Assembly: GCA_902494565.1 (NCBI GenBank) | Contig: CABUTN010000018.1 | Span: 1-36,871 of the forward strand | Length of the DNA: 36,871 bases | From: an uncultured Collinsella sp. | Lineage (GTDB): Bacteria > Actinomycetota > Coriobacteriia > Coriobacteriales > Coriobacteriaceae | Reading direction: 5' to 3' | Shown here: positions 1-7,555 of the stretch, in pieces | How the letters are laid out: each line of letters opens with the position of its first letter | How positions within the stretch are numbered: position 1 is the first letter of the stretch | Position numbers and translations under genes: made by a program | Notes under the pieces: generated by a model | Databases searched by the model: none | Told to the model about the DNA's origin: nothing | The model's input: the letters and a program-made list of their open reading frames with translations, nothing else

Positions 1-453
1 ATTTTCGACGATGCCTTTCTTAAAGAGCGCGGGTGCCTGGGCCTCGAGCTTTCGCGCGAGCCGCTCTGGTGCGCCGTTCCCGTCGACAGCGAGCTCGCCA
101 AACGCGACATCGTCACATTCGACGACCTCCACAATCACAGTCTTATGCTTATACGCCGGGGCTGGAACACCGAAATCGACCGCGTACGCGACGAGATACT
201 CTTGCATCATCCTCAAATCGCGCTCGTAGACTTCCCGCAATATCGGGTGGAGGTGTTCAATCGCGGCGCGAACGAGGACCTCGCGCTTGCGACGCTGCCG
301 TTGTGGGCCAACGTCCACCCCATGCTCAAAACCGTCCCTACCGATTGGGACTGTCTCGTGTCTTACGGGCTGCTTCATTCGCCGCACCCCGCAGACCATG
401 TGCGGGAGTTCCTCGATGCGGTGTCTGCCGTGCTCGAGGCAAAGCATCGATAG
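1..453 (+). CDS. LysR-family regulator, substrate-binding domain (5' end outside window)
   Basis: The frame is open from the first base to the TAG at 451-453 and gives about 150 residues with no start inside the window. The text reads like the second half of a LysR effector-binding domain: a short strand ending in a PLWCAVP segment, a DLHNHSLML stretch typical of the hinge return, and a helical end (FLDAVSAVLEA). The DNA-binding helix-turn-helix must lie upstream of the window. LysR proteins are cytoplasmic ligand-responsive regulators. The ligand and the target genes cannot be told from this fragment. A hairpin terminator follows at 596-630. Confidence 0.7.
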   Translation: MFDDAFLKERGCLGLELSREPLWCAVPVDSELAKRDIVTFDDLHNHSLMLIRRGWNTEIDRVRDEILLHHPQIALVDFPQYRVEVFNRGANEDLALATLPLWANVHPMLKTVPTDWDCLVSYGLLHSPHPADHVREFLDAVSAVLEAKHR

Positions 454-595
454 GCAATCGCGAACAGATGCGCTTATGCCTATGGGAATAACGGGAACTG
501 GCTTCTGAGCTTGCGTTTTGATACCGTCGAGTACCGCCCGATGTTGTTTCGGCGTCGCCATAGAGCAAAGCCATCAGCGAAATGACGGGAATAAC

Positions 596-630
596 AGCCT
601 CCGAACCTTCTGTTCGGAGGCTTTCTTTTT
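596..630 (+). terminator. Rho-independent terminator
   Basis: An 11-bp perfect stem (596-606 with 612-622), a 5-nt loop and a run of eight T in nine bases. It points rightward and so ends transcription coming from the LysR gene. About 140 bp without a supported gene lie between that gene and the hairpin. Confidence 0.85.
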
Positions 631-682
631 GCATGTCTGCCTAAACGACTCCTTGCCAAAGCCCCTTGAGCATCGGGCGGCA

Positions 683-1123
683 TTATTGAGCGTGGGCGCT
701 ATCGTAGGTATCTTTGATCTCTTCCGGCAAATTGTCGGGAATCAGCGCCTTCAGTCTATCCTCGTTGCCATCCTGAATCGCCTGCTCGTAGTACCAGCAT
801 TTGAACTTCAACATGTCCAGCGCGCGGTTCATCTTCGCAATCTCTGACTCCATGTGGGACTTTCGCTCCTCGAACATGGCCTTGCGCTTGGGATATGTCG
901 ATGGGCCCTCCGCACACCATTCCATGAACAGCCGGATGTCCTTGATCTCCATTCCAGCCTTCTTTAAGCATTCGATGACCCGAAGCGCCTCGAGTTCCGT
1001 ATCGCCGAATCGGCGAATGCCGGACGTCCGCTCCAATTCCGGGAACAATCCCTGCTTGTCGTAATAACGCAGCGTGGAAACGGGCAGACCGAACATCTCC
1101 GCTACCTGTCCGATTGTGTACAT
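683..1123 (-). CDS. MerR-family transcriptional regulator
   Basis: A 146-residue protein starting MYTIGQVAEMFG, the N-terminal MerR winged helix (residues 1-70, with LRYYDKQGLFP and the GIRRF wing). A long dimerisation coiled coil follows (about residues 75-120) and then a short tail. I chose the ATG at 1123, which has GGAGGG three bases upstream. A TTG five codons earlier is possible. MerR proteins twist an over-long promoter spacer to activate transcription. Exactly such a promoter lies in the divergent intergenic region at 1155-1185, so this protein very likely controls the rightward decarboxylase/hydrolase operon. Cysteines are present (IEC, EWC, FKC), but no clear metal-binding loop is visible. 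The inducer is unknown; an electrophile or stress signal would fit the enzymes beside it. Confidence 0.9.
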   Translation of the reverse strand: MYTIGQVAEMFGLPVSTLRYYDKQGLFPELERTSGIRRFGDTELEALRVIECLKKAGMEIKDIRLFMEWCAEGPSTYPKRKAMFEERKSHMESEIAKMNRALDMLKFKCWYYEQAIQDGNEDRLKALIPDNLPEEIKDTYDSAHAQ

Positions 1124-1154
1124 GGTCCCTCCGGACAAATCTCGAATTTACTCC

Positions 1155-1185
1155 TTGACCTAAAGTTAGGTTTAGGTATTACCTT
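1155..1185 (+). promoter_or_regulatory. MerR-type promoter with operator dyad in a 19-bp spacer
   Basis: A -35 box TTGACC (1155-1160) and a -10 candidate TACCTT (1180-1185) are 19 bp apart, the over-long spacing typical of MerR-controlled promoters. Inside lies a dyad ACCTAAA (1158-1164) / TTTAGGT (1171-1177) with a 6-bp centre. It points toward the operon starting at 1402 and sits 32 bp upstream of the divergent MerR start codon. An alternative -10 (TATTAC, 1177-1182) would give a 16-bp spacer. Confidence 0.75.
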
Positions 1186-1249
1186 CATTCTCGTCAATAT
1201 AAATTGGGAGCGCAAGGGATTTTCGCCAAAGGCGCACGCTTGCCGGAAC

Positions 1250-1340
1250 GGTATTCGCCGGCGGCGTGAACGGCGTGGGCGAAATCGCCGGGCATCCTGC
1301 TCTGGAGCAGGCGCAACGAATGGGCATGGAAATCTAGGCG
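1250..1340 (+). pseudogene. C-terminal relic, possibly of a flavodoxin-type reductase
   Basis: Between the MerR promoter and the first intact gene, one frame reads TVFAGGVNGVGEIAG, then HPALEQAQRMGMEI and a stop. This coherent peptide resembles the last helix of multimeric flavodoxins (a GVN..GEI..TPAL..A..MG pattern). Upstream the reading continues better in a neighbouring frame (GIFAKGAR), suggesting a frameshift. There is no start codon or ribosome site. It is probably what remains of a former first gene of the MerR operon. The family assignment is a guess from the pattern. Confidence 0.35.
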
Positions 1341-1401
1341 GGCAGCTTGGCCGCGCGGAAAGAGATTTGTGTCCAGGATTATCGACAGGAGGAAATCAAT
1401 C

Positions 1402-2166
1402 ATGGCAATTAAACAGACGGCGGGCAGAGATGCCTTGGGGGACTTTGCCCCCAAATTTGCACAGCTCAATGACGATGTGCTGTTCGGAGAGGTGTGGAGC
1501 CGAGAAGACGGGCTTTCCCTTCGAGACCGCAGCGTGGTGACGGTGGTTGCCTTGATGGCACAGGGGCTGACGGACTCTTCGTTCCAATATCATCTGATGT
1601 CCGCAAAGAACAATGGCGTGACCAGGACGGAGATAGCAGAAATCCTTACGCACGCGGCGTTTTATGCGGGATGGCCCAAGGCGTGGGCGGCCTTTCGCAT
1701 GGCGAAGGAAGTCTGGGCAGATGATGATGCCGCTGATGCAAGAGCTGAGCATCAAAACGAGATGGCCTTTCCTATCGGTGTCCCCAACGACGCGTTTGCG
1801 AAGTACTTTATCGGGCAAAGCTACCTCGCGTCCCTTTCCACCGAGCAGGTCGGCATTTACAACGTTACGTTCGAGCCCGGCTGCCGCAACAACTGGCATG
1901 TCCATCACGCCAAAAGCGGTGGCGGACAGATCCTCGTCTGCGTGGCTGGTCGAGGGTTTTACCAGGAATGGGGCAAACCGGCACAGGAGCTGTGCCCTGG
2001 CGATGTAGTAAATATTCCCGCGGGCGTAAAGCACTGGCACGGTGCGGCGCCCGACAGCTGGTTCTCCCATCTCGCGCTGGAGGTTCCGGGTGAGAATACC
2101 TCCAACGAGTGGTTGGAGCCCGTGGACGACGAGCAATACCTTAAAGCGACTGACAGGGAGGCTTAG
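1402..2166 (+). CDS. Carboxymuconolactone decarboxylase-like domain fused to a cupin
   Basis: 254 residues from the ATG at 1402, with AGGAGG (1387-1392) at good spacing. A GTG eleven codons upstream lacks a site. Residues 20-105 match the helical carboxymuconolactone decarboxylase/AhpD-like fold (RDRSVVTVVALMAQG, then HLMSAKNNGVTRTEIAEIL). The CXXC pair of the peroxidase-type AhpD members is missing, so thiol peroxidase activity is unlikely. Residues about 150-235 form a cupin: WHVHH at 165-169 and PAGVKHWHG near 206-214 supply the usual metal-binding histidines. Such fusions are common in anaerobes beside MerR regulators and small oxidoreductases. The substrate is not known. The stop is followed two bases later by the start of the next gene, so the two are translationally close. 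Confidence 0.85.
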   Translation: MAIKQTAGRDALGDFAPKFAQLNDDVLFGEVWSREDGLSLRDRSVVTVVALMAQGLTDSSFQYHLMSAKNNGVTRTEIAEILTHAAFYAGWPKAWAAFRMAKEVWADDDAADARAEHQNEMAFPIGVPNDAFAKYFIGQSYLASLSTEQVGIYNVTFEPGCRNNWHVHHAKSGGGQILVCVAGRGFYQEWGKPAQELCPGDVVNIPAGVKHWHGAAPDSWFSHLALEVPGENTSNEWLEPVDDEQYLKATDREA

Positions 2167-2168
2167 GC

Positions 2169-3140
2169 ATGGAGCAGTTGAAACTGACGCAGGAATGGGA
2201 CAAGGTGTTTCCCAAAAACGATAAGGTTGAGCACAACAAGGCGACCTTCCACAACCGATACGGCATCACGCTGGCTGCCGACGTGTACGTGCCTAAGAAC
2301 GCGGAAGGCAAGCTGCCCGCCATCGCCGTCAGCGGCCCGTTTGGCGCGGTGAAGGAGCAGTCCTCCGGTCTGTACGCGCAGAAGATGGCGGAGCTGGGCT
2401 TTTTCGCAATTGCTTTTGACCCGTCCTATACCGGCGAGAGCGGCGGCACGCCCCGCTATGTAGCATCGCCAGACATCAACACCGAGGACTTTTGCGCAGC
2501 GGTGGATTTCCTCTCTGTGCAGGAAAGCGTTGACCCGGAGCGTATCGGCGTCATCGGTATCTGCGGTTGGGGCGGCATGGCAGTCAATGCGGCGGCTATC
2601 GACACCCGTATCAAAGCTACCGCGGCTATGACCATGTACGATATGACCCGTGTGACCGCCAACGGCTATTTTGACGCCGAGGATTCCGAGCAGGCGCGCT
2701 TTGAAAAGCGGAAAGCGCTGAACGCGCAGCGCACCGAGGACTATAAAAACGGCAGCTATGCGCTGGCGGGCGGCGTGGTCGATCCACTACCGGAGGATGC
2801 GCCGCAGTTCGTGAGGGACTATTACGCCTACTACAAGACTCCGCGTGGTTACCATCCCCGCAGCCTGAACTCCAACGGTGGCTGGAATGTGACGTCCTCG
2901 CTGCCGTTCCTGAATATGCCGATTTTGCAATACAGCAGCGAAATTCGCTCTGCGGTACTGCTGGTGCATGGCGAGAAGGCGCACTCCCGCTATTTCAGCG
3001 AGACCGCGTACGGCAAGCTGACTGGGGACAACAAGAAATTGCTCATTATTCCCGGTGCCAGCCACACCGACCTCTACGATCAGACGGACATCATTCCGTT
3101 TGGAAAGCTGAAGGCATTCTTTGAGGAATATCTGAAATAA
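2169..3140 (+). CDS. Alpha/beta hydrolase with cysteine nucleophile (dienelactone hydrolase-like)
   Basis: 323 residues, ATG at 2169, with AGGGAGG inside the end of the preceding gene. The elbow motif is GICGWGG (Cys132), as in dienelactone hydrolases, which use a Cys-Asp-His triad in place of serine. The likely histidine is His299 in PGASHTDLYD. A strand-turn SGPFGAVKEQ (55-64) would form the oxyanion region, and FDPSYTGESGG follows. There is no signal peptide, so it should act in the cytoplasm. It sits immediately behind the decarboxylase-cupin gene under the same MerR-type promoter, so a joint role in handling an electrophilic or lactone compound is plausible. That role is inferred from neighbours, not shown. 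Confidence 0.85.
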   Translation: MEQLKLTQEWDKVFPKNDKVEHNKATFHNRYGITLAADVYVPKNAEGKLPAIAVSGPFGAVKEQSSGLYAQKMAELGFFAIAFDPSYTGESGGTPRYVASPDINTEDFCAAVDFLSVQESVDPERIGVIGICGWGGMAVNAAAIDTRIKATAAMTMYDMTRVTANGYFDAEDSEQARFEKRKALNAQRTEDYKNGSYALAGGVVDPLPEDAPQFVRDYYAYYKTPRGYHPRSLNSNGGWNVTSSLPFLNMPILQYSSEIRSAVLLVHGEKAHSRYFSETAYGKLTGDNKKLLIIPGASHTDLYDQTDIIPFGKLKAFFEEYLK

Positions 3141-3288
3141 GTCGTGCCTTGATTTAATGCCAAGTCTCCAGCAACGATTCTTCTAAAGAGTGGGAGTAGC
3201 TGAAACGAGGCGATTGAATAACCCCATACGTTTTGGTTAAAACAAAATAATATGCCGTGCGCCTGCGGCATGAAGGAGGGAGATTTCT

Positions 3289-3819
3289 ATGAATATCGTT
3301 GTGTTGAGTGGTAGCCCGCGCAAGGGCGCCAATACCGACACCATGGTCGAGGCGTTTGCCGAGACCGCGTGCGAGGTCGGCCATACGGTCGAGGTCATCC
3401 GCGTTGCCGGTAAAAAGATTGCTGGTTGTTTGGGATGCCAGTACTGCTTCGCCCATGAGGGCGTCTGCGTGCAGAAGGATGACATGGCCGACGTGATCGA
3501 GTCGCTGAAAGGCGCCGACATGGTTGTCTTCGCTTCGCCTATCTACTGGTTTGATATCACTGCGCAGGAGAAGGCCGCCATCGATCGCCTGTACGCCTTC
3601 GGTGCTACGGGCTTCCCGTTCACCAAGACGGCCCTTTTGCTCGATAGCCACAGCGAGGGCGTCTATGATGCGGCGATCGCCATGTACAAGTCAACCTGCG
3701 CGTACTGCAAGTGGGAGGACCAGGGCATTGTCACCATCAGCGGCATGACCGAGCGCGACAGCATGGCATCGTCGCCCAAGCTGGAAGAGGTGCGAGAGCT
3801 CGCTCGCAAGCTCGCCTAA
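3289..3819 (+). CDS. Iron-sulfur flavoprotein / NADPH-dependent FMN reductase family
   Basis: 176 residues, ATG at 3289 preceded by AAGGAGGG. The N-terminus VVLSGSPRKGANTD is the FMN-phosphate loop of the flavodoxin-like fold, and FASPIYWFDIT (about 81-91) lies over the flavin. Residues 47-60 hold a compact cysteine motif C-X2-C-X2-C-X6-C, the arrangement that binds a 4Fe-4S cluster in iron-sulfur flavoproteins (Isf). These dimers move electrons between ferredoxin or NAD(P)H and small acceptors in anaerobes. The gene follows the hydrolase by 148 bp in the same direction and may share its promoter or have its own. No convincing -35/-10 pair is visible in the gap. Confidence 0.88.
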   Translation: MNIVVLSGSPRKGANTDTMVEAFAETACEVGHTVEVIRVAGKKIAGCLGCQYCFAHEGVCVQKDDMADVIESLKGADMVVFASPIYWFDITAQEKAAIDRLYAFGATGFPFTKTALLLDSHSEGVYDAAIAMYKSTCAYCKWEDQGIVTISGMTERDSMASSPKLEEVRELARKLA

Positions 3820-3832
3820 GGACAAGAAGAAC

Positions 3833-3897
3833 GCATGGCAATCAGCGTTGGCGGAAGTACTTGCCGTCCTTGCCGGGTGAATCGTTGATTGCCATGC
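3833..3897. repeat. Long-loop inverted repeat
   Basis: A perfect 12-bp arm GCATGGCAATCA (3833-3844) recurs inverted at 3886-3897, extendable to 15 bp with one mismatch, around a 41-bp loop. It lies between two convergent genes (flavoprotein stop at 3819, ATPase stop at 3928). There is no T-run, so it is not an ordinary terminator. It may be a mobile palindromic remnant or a processing structure. Confidence 0.5.
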
Positions 3898-3927
3898 ACC
3901 GTTGCCCTTGTGGACAATCTCCGCGTG

Positions 3928-5022
3928 CTAGGAGACTTTCTCGCTCAGGAACTCCCTGAACGCGGGGATGTCAAAGCCAACGAGGCCACGTCCACGTTCC
4001 CCGATGACGCCGTCCTTCAGGAGGCGGCGTTTATATTGGCTTGCATAGTTGCTGGCAACGCCCATGCGTTTGGCTATCTCCGAGACCCTGCTGGGGCCAG
4101 AATCGGGCAGCATCGCGAGCAAAAACTCAATGTCTTTATCGGAAAGCTCCCGATAGGTCGTTTCGAGAATTCGATCGCGCAGCTCCATACGGGCAAGCAG
4201 AGAACCCTGCTGGACATCAGGTGCGCTGATTTTGGGCGAGTTCTCCGAAACATCCCATGTGCGATATCCGACGAGCTGCATCATATAGGGAAATCCGTCG
4301 ACGGCCTTCACGGCATCCTCGAGCGCTTCTGGCGTGATTGAGCGGCCTCCGGCCTCAACGGTTTTGCGGAATGCGTTTGCAATTTCAACGTCAGTGATTC
4401 GTCCCAACTGATGATATTGGGAACGCCTGAGGAACGAGACGGAATCGTTACGCAGCAACACCGATACTTTGTAGGGCAGTCCTGCCATGAGTAGGGCAAC
4501 TTTTTTACCTTCGCGTACAAAGTGCTGGTAAACAGAGGCAAATTGAAGCATTTCTTCGAGATCGACGGTGACTTCATCGATGGTGATGAGAAGTCCGATG
4601 TCATGTTTTTCGAGTTGCTTAAAGATGCCATTCATGCGCGTGCGCCAGTTGCCCTGAGCCTCTTGAGCATATGTCCAATCGATGCCCACTGGGCCAATTT
4701 GAACACCGTTTATGCGCGCGTGAGGCTGTGAGAGGTAGCTATCTGCGGCTTCTTTGGTTCGCTCGATAATATCTTCGAGCATGCCTGGCATGGCGGAGAC
4801 ATTTGCTGCGATCCAGCCGTGTTCAAGCGCCGTTTCTGAAAGGAGCGAGAGAAGCGCCGTCTTGCCCGTTCCCCTTGCGCCAGTAAAAATGGTCGACAGG
4901 TTGGGATCTCCCGGGCCGTTGATAAAGCCACGGTTGATGTCACGCAGGATATGCTCGCGACCCGCTAGAAAGGGAGGGACGCTTCCGAACGTCGGGGTAA
5001 AGGGGTTCTTGCTGTACTCCAT
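3928..5022 (-). CDS. AAA-type ATPase with C-terminal winged helix
   Basis: 364 residues from the ATG at 5022 (AAGGAG seven bases upstream). An 18-residue upstream extension would be encoded by the tandem repeats, so I reject it. Residues 48-55 are the Walker A loop GARGTGKT, and LLITIDEV (143-151) is Walker B. FLRRSQYHQLGRI and GFPYMMQLVGYR match the lid of STAND/ORC-like ATPases. The last 80 residues (SEIAKRMGVASNYASQYKRRLLKDG) form a winged helix that probably binds DNA. Such single proteins occur widely in gut Actinobacteria and Firmicutes; their role is not established. Possibilities include a regulator or a plasmid/toxin-type protein. The three 19-bp repeats just upstream could be its own binding sites. 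A broken second copy of residues about 36-106 lies at 22346-22566. Confidence 0.8.
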   Translation of the reverse strand: MEYSKNPFTPTFGSVPPFLAGREHILRDINRGFINGPGDPNLSTIFTGARGTGKTALLSLLSETALEHGWIAANVSAMPGMLEDIIERTKEAADSYLSQPHARINGVQIGPVGIDWTYAQEAQGNWRTRMNGIFKQLEKHDIGLLITIDEVTVDLEEMLQFASVYQHFVREGKKVALLMAGLPYKVSVLLRNDSVSFLRRSQYHQLGRITDVEIANAFRKTVEAGGRSITPEALEDAVKAVDGFPYMMQLVGYRTWDVSENSPKISAPDVQQGSLLARMELRDRILETTYRELSDKDIEFLLAMLPDSGPSRVSEIAKRMGVASNYASQYKRRLLKDGVIGERGRGLVGFDIPAFREFLSEKVS

Positions 5023-5031
5023 GGTAGCTCC

Positions 5032-5088
5032 TTTGCAAGTTTTGCTAATTTTTGCAAGTTTTGCTAATTTTTGCAAGTTTTGCTAACG
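5032..5088 (-). repeat. Three tandem 19-bp repeats upstream of the ATPase
   Basis: The unit TTTGCAAGTTTTGCTAATT occurs at 5032-5050 and 5051-5069, and a third copy with a changed last two bases occupies 5070-5088. They begin 10 bp ahead of the ATPase start codon on the minus strand, the place of a promoter or operator. Each unit carries a TTGCAA palindrome. The 19-bp period puts the sites almost two helical turns apart, on nearly one DNA face. The array is likely an autoregulatory binding site, possibly for the ATPase's own winged helix. Confidence 0.75.
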
Positions 5089-5123
5089 ACTGACCAAAGG
5101 GCATCGAAGCAGTGACGCTGACA

Positions 5124-5172
5124 TTTTTTACGCAGAAAAATAAGCAGAAATCAATTTATCTGCGTTAAAAAA
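5124..5172. repeat. AT-rich inverted repeat
   Basis: T6-ACGCAGA (5124-5136) faces TCTGCGTTAAAAAA (5159-5172), pairing with one bulge around a 22-bp AT-rich loop. It has a T-run on both sides, so it could end transcription either way, behind the stronger parC terminator. Alternatively it is a small element remnant. Confidence 0.4.
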
Positions 5173-5183
5173 TAGTTGAGAAG

Positions 5184-5232
5184 AAAAACGACGAGTCCCG
5201 GGCGCAATGCCGTTGGGTTCCGGGCCTCGTCG
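5184..5232 (-). terminator. Rho-independent terminator of the parE-parC unit
   Basis: On the minus strand a GC-rich hairpin (arms 5213-5232 and 5189-5207, pairing through the CGACGAG and CCCGG blocks with one mismatch) is followed by a T-run (complement of 5184-5188). It begins 37 bp after the parC stop, so it separates parC from the downstream ATPase. Confidence 0.8.
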
Positions 5233-5269
5233 CTTTGCGAAGTATCTAACGATCTCGTTGCCGTGGTAC

Positions 5270-7510
5270 CTAGTCAAACAAGCTCGGCATGTCGTTTTCC
5301 TTCATGAGGGCGCCAGCGGAGGGCAGGCTCTGTGCGGTGAACCTTTCGGCCGAGACGCCGGCGCCAAGAATCTCCTCGGTCGTGCCGACGGTGGTGACCG
5401 AGCGGCCCTTCTTGGCCGTAAAGGCCTGGACGCCCTGCGTGTTGGTGGTCGTCTTGGTTTTGAGCAGCGACGTGTTGAAGTTCATCAGGCGATAGTCGCT
5501 CGAGACCAGCGCGATGTCGCGGTCCTCCTTGAGCACCTGGGCATATAGCAGCTTGCTGCCGCCGTAGATGGCGTTCTTGAGGCGCTTGCGGTTGGTCTTG
5601 GTAACGTATCCGGCAAGTGCGACGCGCACCGCGCGGCCGTTCTCAAAGACGAACAGCACGTCGGCCTTGTAGTCCTCGGGGTCGATAACCCAGATGACGC
5701 TCTCGTCGGGTTCCATCTCGAGGTCGGTGGGCAGGTACGAGCCCAGCTGTGCCGACTTGGTATCCTCAAACGCCGCGACTTTGCACTTATAAACCTGGCT
5801 CTTGTTGGTAAACACGAGCAGTTCATGCGTATTGGAGGACGGGAACTCGATAAAGGGTTTGTCGCCGTCCTTGTACTTGAGCGTGGTCGCCTTCTTGAGT
5901 ACGCGGTCCGTCATCTTCTTAAGGTAGCCATCGCGCGAGAGCATGATGGTGACCGGGTACTCCTCGACCTCGGGCTCCAGGCTCACCTCGATGACCTCGT
6001 GGGGCTCAATCCTGCCCGTGCGGCGCGGCATCACGTACTTCTTGTTGACTGCGGCCAGCTCGTCGCTGATGACCTTCTTGATGTTCTCCTCGCTGGAGAG
6101 AATCTCCTCAAGCTCGGCAATCTCGCCCTCAAGCTTGGCAATGTCCTTGGTGCGGTTGAGGATGTACTCCTCGTTGATGTTGCGGAGCTTAAGTTCGGCA
6201 ACAAACTCTGCCTGGGTCTCGTCGATGTCGAAACCCTTCATAAGGTTGGGCACGACCTCGGCCTCGAGCTTGGTGCCACGGATGATGGCGATCGCCTTGT
6301 CGATGTCGAGCAAGATCGCCTCAAGGCCGTGCAGCAGGTGCAGGCGCTCGGACTTTTTGCCCAGGTCAAAGTTAATGCGTCGACGCGTGGACTCAATACG
6401 CCACTTGACCCACTCGTGCAAGATCTGGCGCACGCCCATAACGCGGGGGTAGCCGTCGACCAGCACGTTGAAGTTGCACGAGAACGAGTCTTGCAGCGTG
6501 GTCGAGCGATAGAGCTTGGCCATGAGCTTGTCGGGGTCGACACCGCGCTTAAGGTCGATGGCGATGCGCAGGCCCGAGAGGTCGGTCTCGTCGCGAATGT
6601 CGGCGATCTCTTTGACCTTGCCCTCCTTGGAGAGCTTGACGATGCGCTCGATGATGACATCGGTCTTGGTGGTGTAGGGGATCTCGTAGACCTCGATGAT
6701 GCGCTCTTCGGGAATCCAGCGCCAGCGGGAGCGGATCTGGAAGCTGCCAAGGCCGGTCTCGATAATCTTTTCCATCTCCTCGCGGCGGTAGATAATTTCA
6801 CCGCCGGTCGAGAAGTCTGGCATGGGCATGTACTCGAGCAGGTCGCAGTCGGGATCCTGCAGGTAATGCATGGTGGCGGTGCAGACCTCGTTGAGGTTGA
6901 AACCGCAGATGTCGGACGCCATGGCGACGCCGATGCCCTTGTTGGCCGAGACAAGGATGTTGGGGAACGTGGTGGGCAGCAAACGCGGTTCCTTCATGGC
7001 GCCGTCGTAGCTATCGACGAAATCGACCGGGTCCTTGTCGATATCCTTGAAAATCTCGGCGCTGATGGGGGAGAGCTTGGCCTCGGTATAACGCGAGGCG
7101 GCGTAGCTCAGGTCGCCCGAATAGTACTTGCCAAAGTTGCCCTTCGACTCCACAAAGGGGGCGAGCAGCGCCTCGTTGCCCGTCGCCAGGCGCACCATCG
7201 TCTCGTAGATTGCGGCGTCGCCATGCGGGTTGAGCTTCATGGTCTGGCCCACGATGTTGGCGCTCTTCTGGCGCTCGCCCTTGAGCAGACCCATCTTGTA
7301 CATGGTGTAGAGCAGCTTGCGATGCGAGGGCTTAAAGCCGTCGATCTCGGGGAACGCACGCGAGACGTTGACGCTCATAGCGTAGGGCATGTAGTTGACC
7401 TCGAGCGTCTGCGTGATCGGCTGATCGGTGACCTCGGAGTGCAGGCCGATGACGTTCTCGGCGTTGACCTGCTTTTTCTTTGGCTGGGTTTTCGTCTTCT
7501 TCTTTGCCAC
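5270..7510 (-). CDS. parC: DNA topoisomerase IV subunit A (ParC/GyrA family)
   Basis: 746 residues with a GTG start at 7510 (AGAGGAAATC before it). It is the breakage-reunion subunit of a type IIA topoisomerase, which cuts and passes duplex DNA and decatenates chromosomes. The N-terminal lysine-rich tail is followed by the winged-helix region (GFKPSHRKLLY) and the quinolone-pocket segment NPHGDAAIYE (94-103). The catalytic tyrosine is Tyr141 in AASRYTEAKL. The gate and coiled coil follow (LLHGLEAILLDIDKAIAIIR), and the C-terminal beta-propeller-like domain begins near residue 505. The position matching GyrA Ser83/ParC Ser80 of E. coli is alanine (Ala99). It lies 45 bp behind parE and is surely co-transcribed. 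The family split between gyrase and topo IV is inferred: the gate motifs and partner are of the divergent type found as a second topoisomerase in Gram-positive anaerobes. Confidence 0.9.
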   Translation of the reverse strand: MAKKKTKTQPKKKQVNAENVIGLHSEVTDQPITQTLEVNYMPYAMSVNVSRAFPEIDGFKPSHRKLLYTMYKMGLLKGERQKSANIVGQTMKLNPHGDAAIYETMVRLATGNEALLAPFVESKGNFGKYYSGDLSYAASRYTEAKLSPISAEIFKDIDKDPVDFVDSYDGAMKEPRLLPTTFPNILVSANKGIGVAMASDICGFNLNEVCTATMHYLQDPDCDLLEYMPMPDFSTGGEIIYRREEMEKIIETGLGSFQIRSRWRWIPEERIIEVYEIPYTTKTDVIIERIVKLSKEGKVKEIADIRDETDLSGLRIAIDLKRGVDPDKLMAKLYRSTTLQDSFSCNFNVLVDGYPRVMGVRQILHEWVKWRIESTRRRINFDLGKKSERLHLLHGLEAILLDIDKAIAIIRGTKLEAEVVPNLMKGFDIDETQAEFVAELKLRNINEEYILNRTKDIAKLEGEIAELEEILSSEENIKKVISDELAAVNKKYVMPRRTGRIEPHEVIEVSLEPEVEEYPVTIMLSRDGYLKKMTDRVLKKATTLKYKDGDKPFIEFPSSNTHELLVFTNKSQVYKCKVAAFEDTKSAQLGSYLPTDLEMEPDESVIWVIDPEDYKADVLFVFENGRAVRVALAGYVTKTNRKRLKNAIYGGSKLLYAQVLKEDRDIALVSSDYRLMNFNTSLLKTKTTTNTQGVQAFTAKKGRSVTTVGTTEEILGAGVSAERFTAQSLPSAGALMKENDMPSLFD

Positions 7511-7555
7511 GATTTCCTCTTGAACTTCTTATGGGCCGTCGTTATCGATTTGCTG

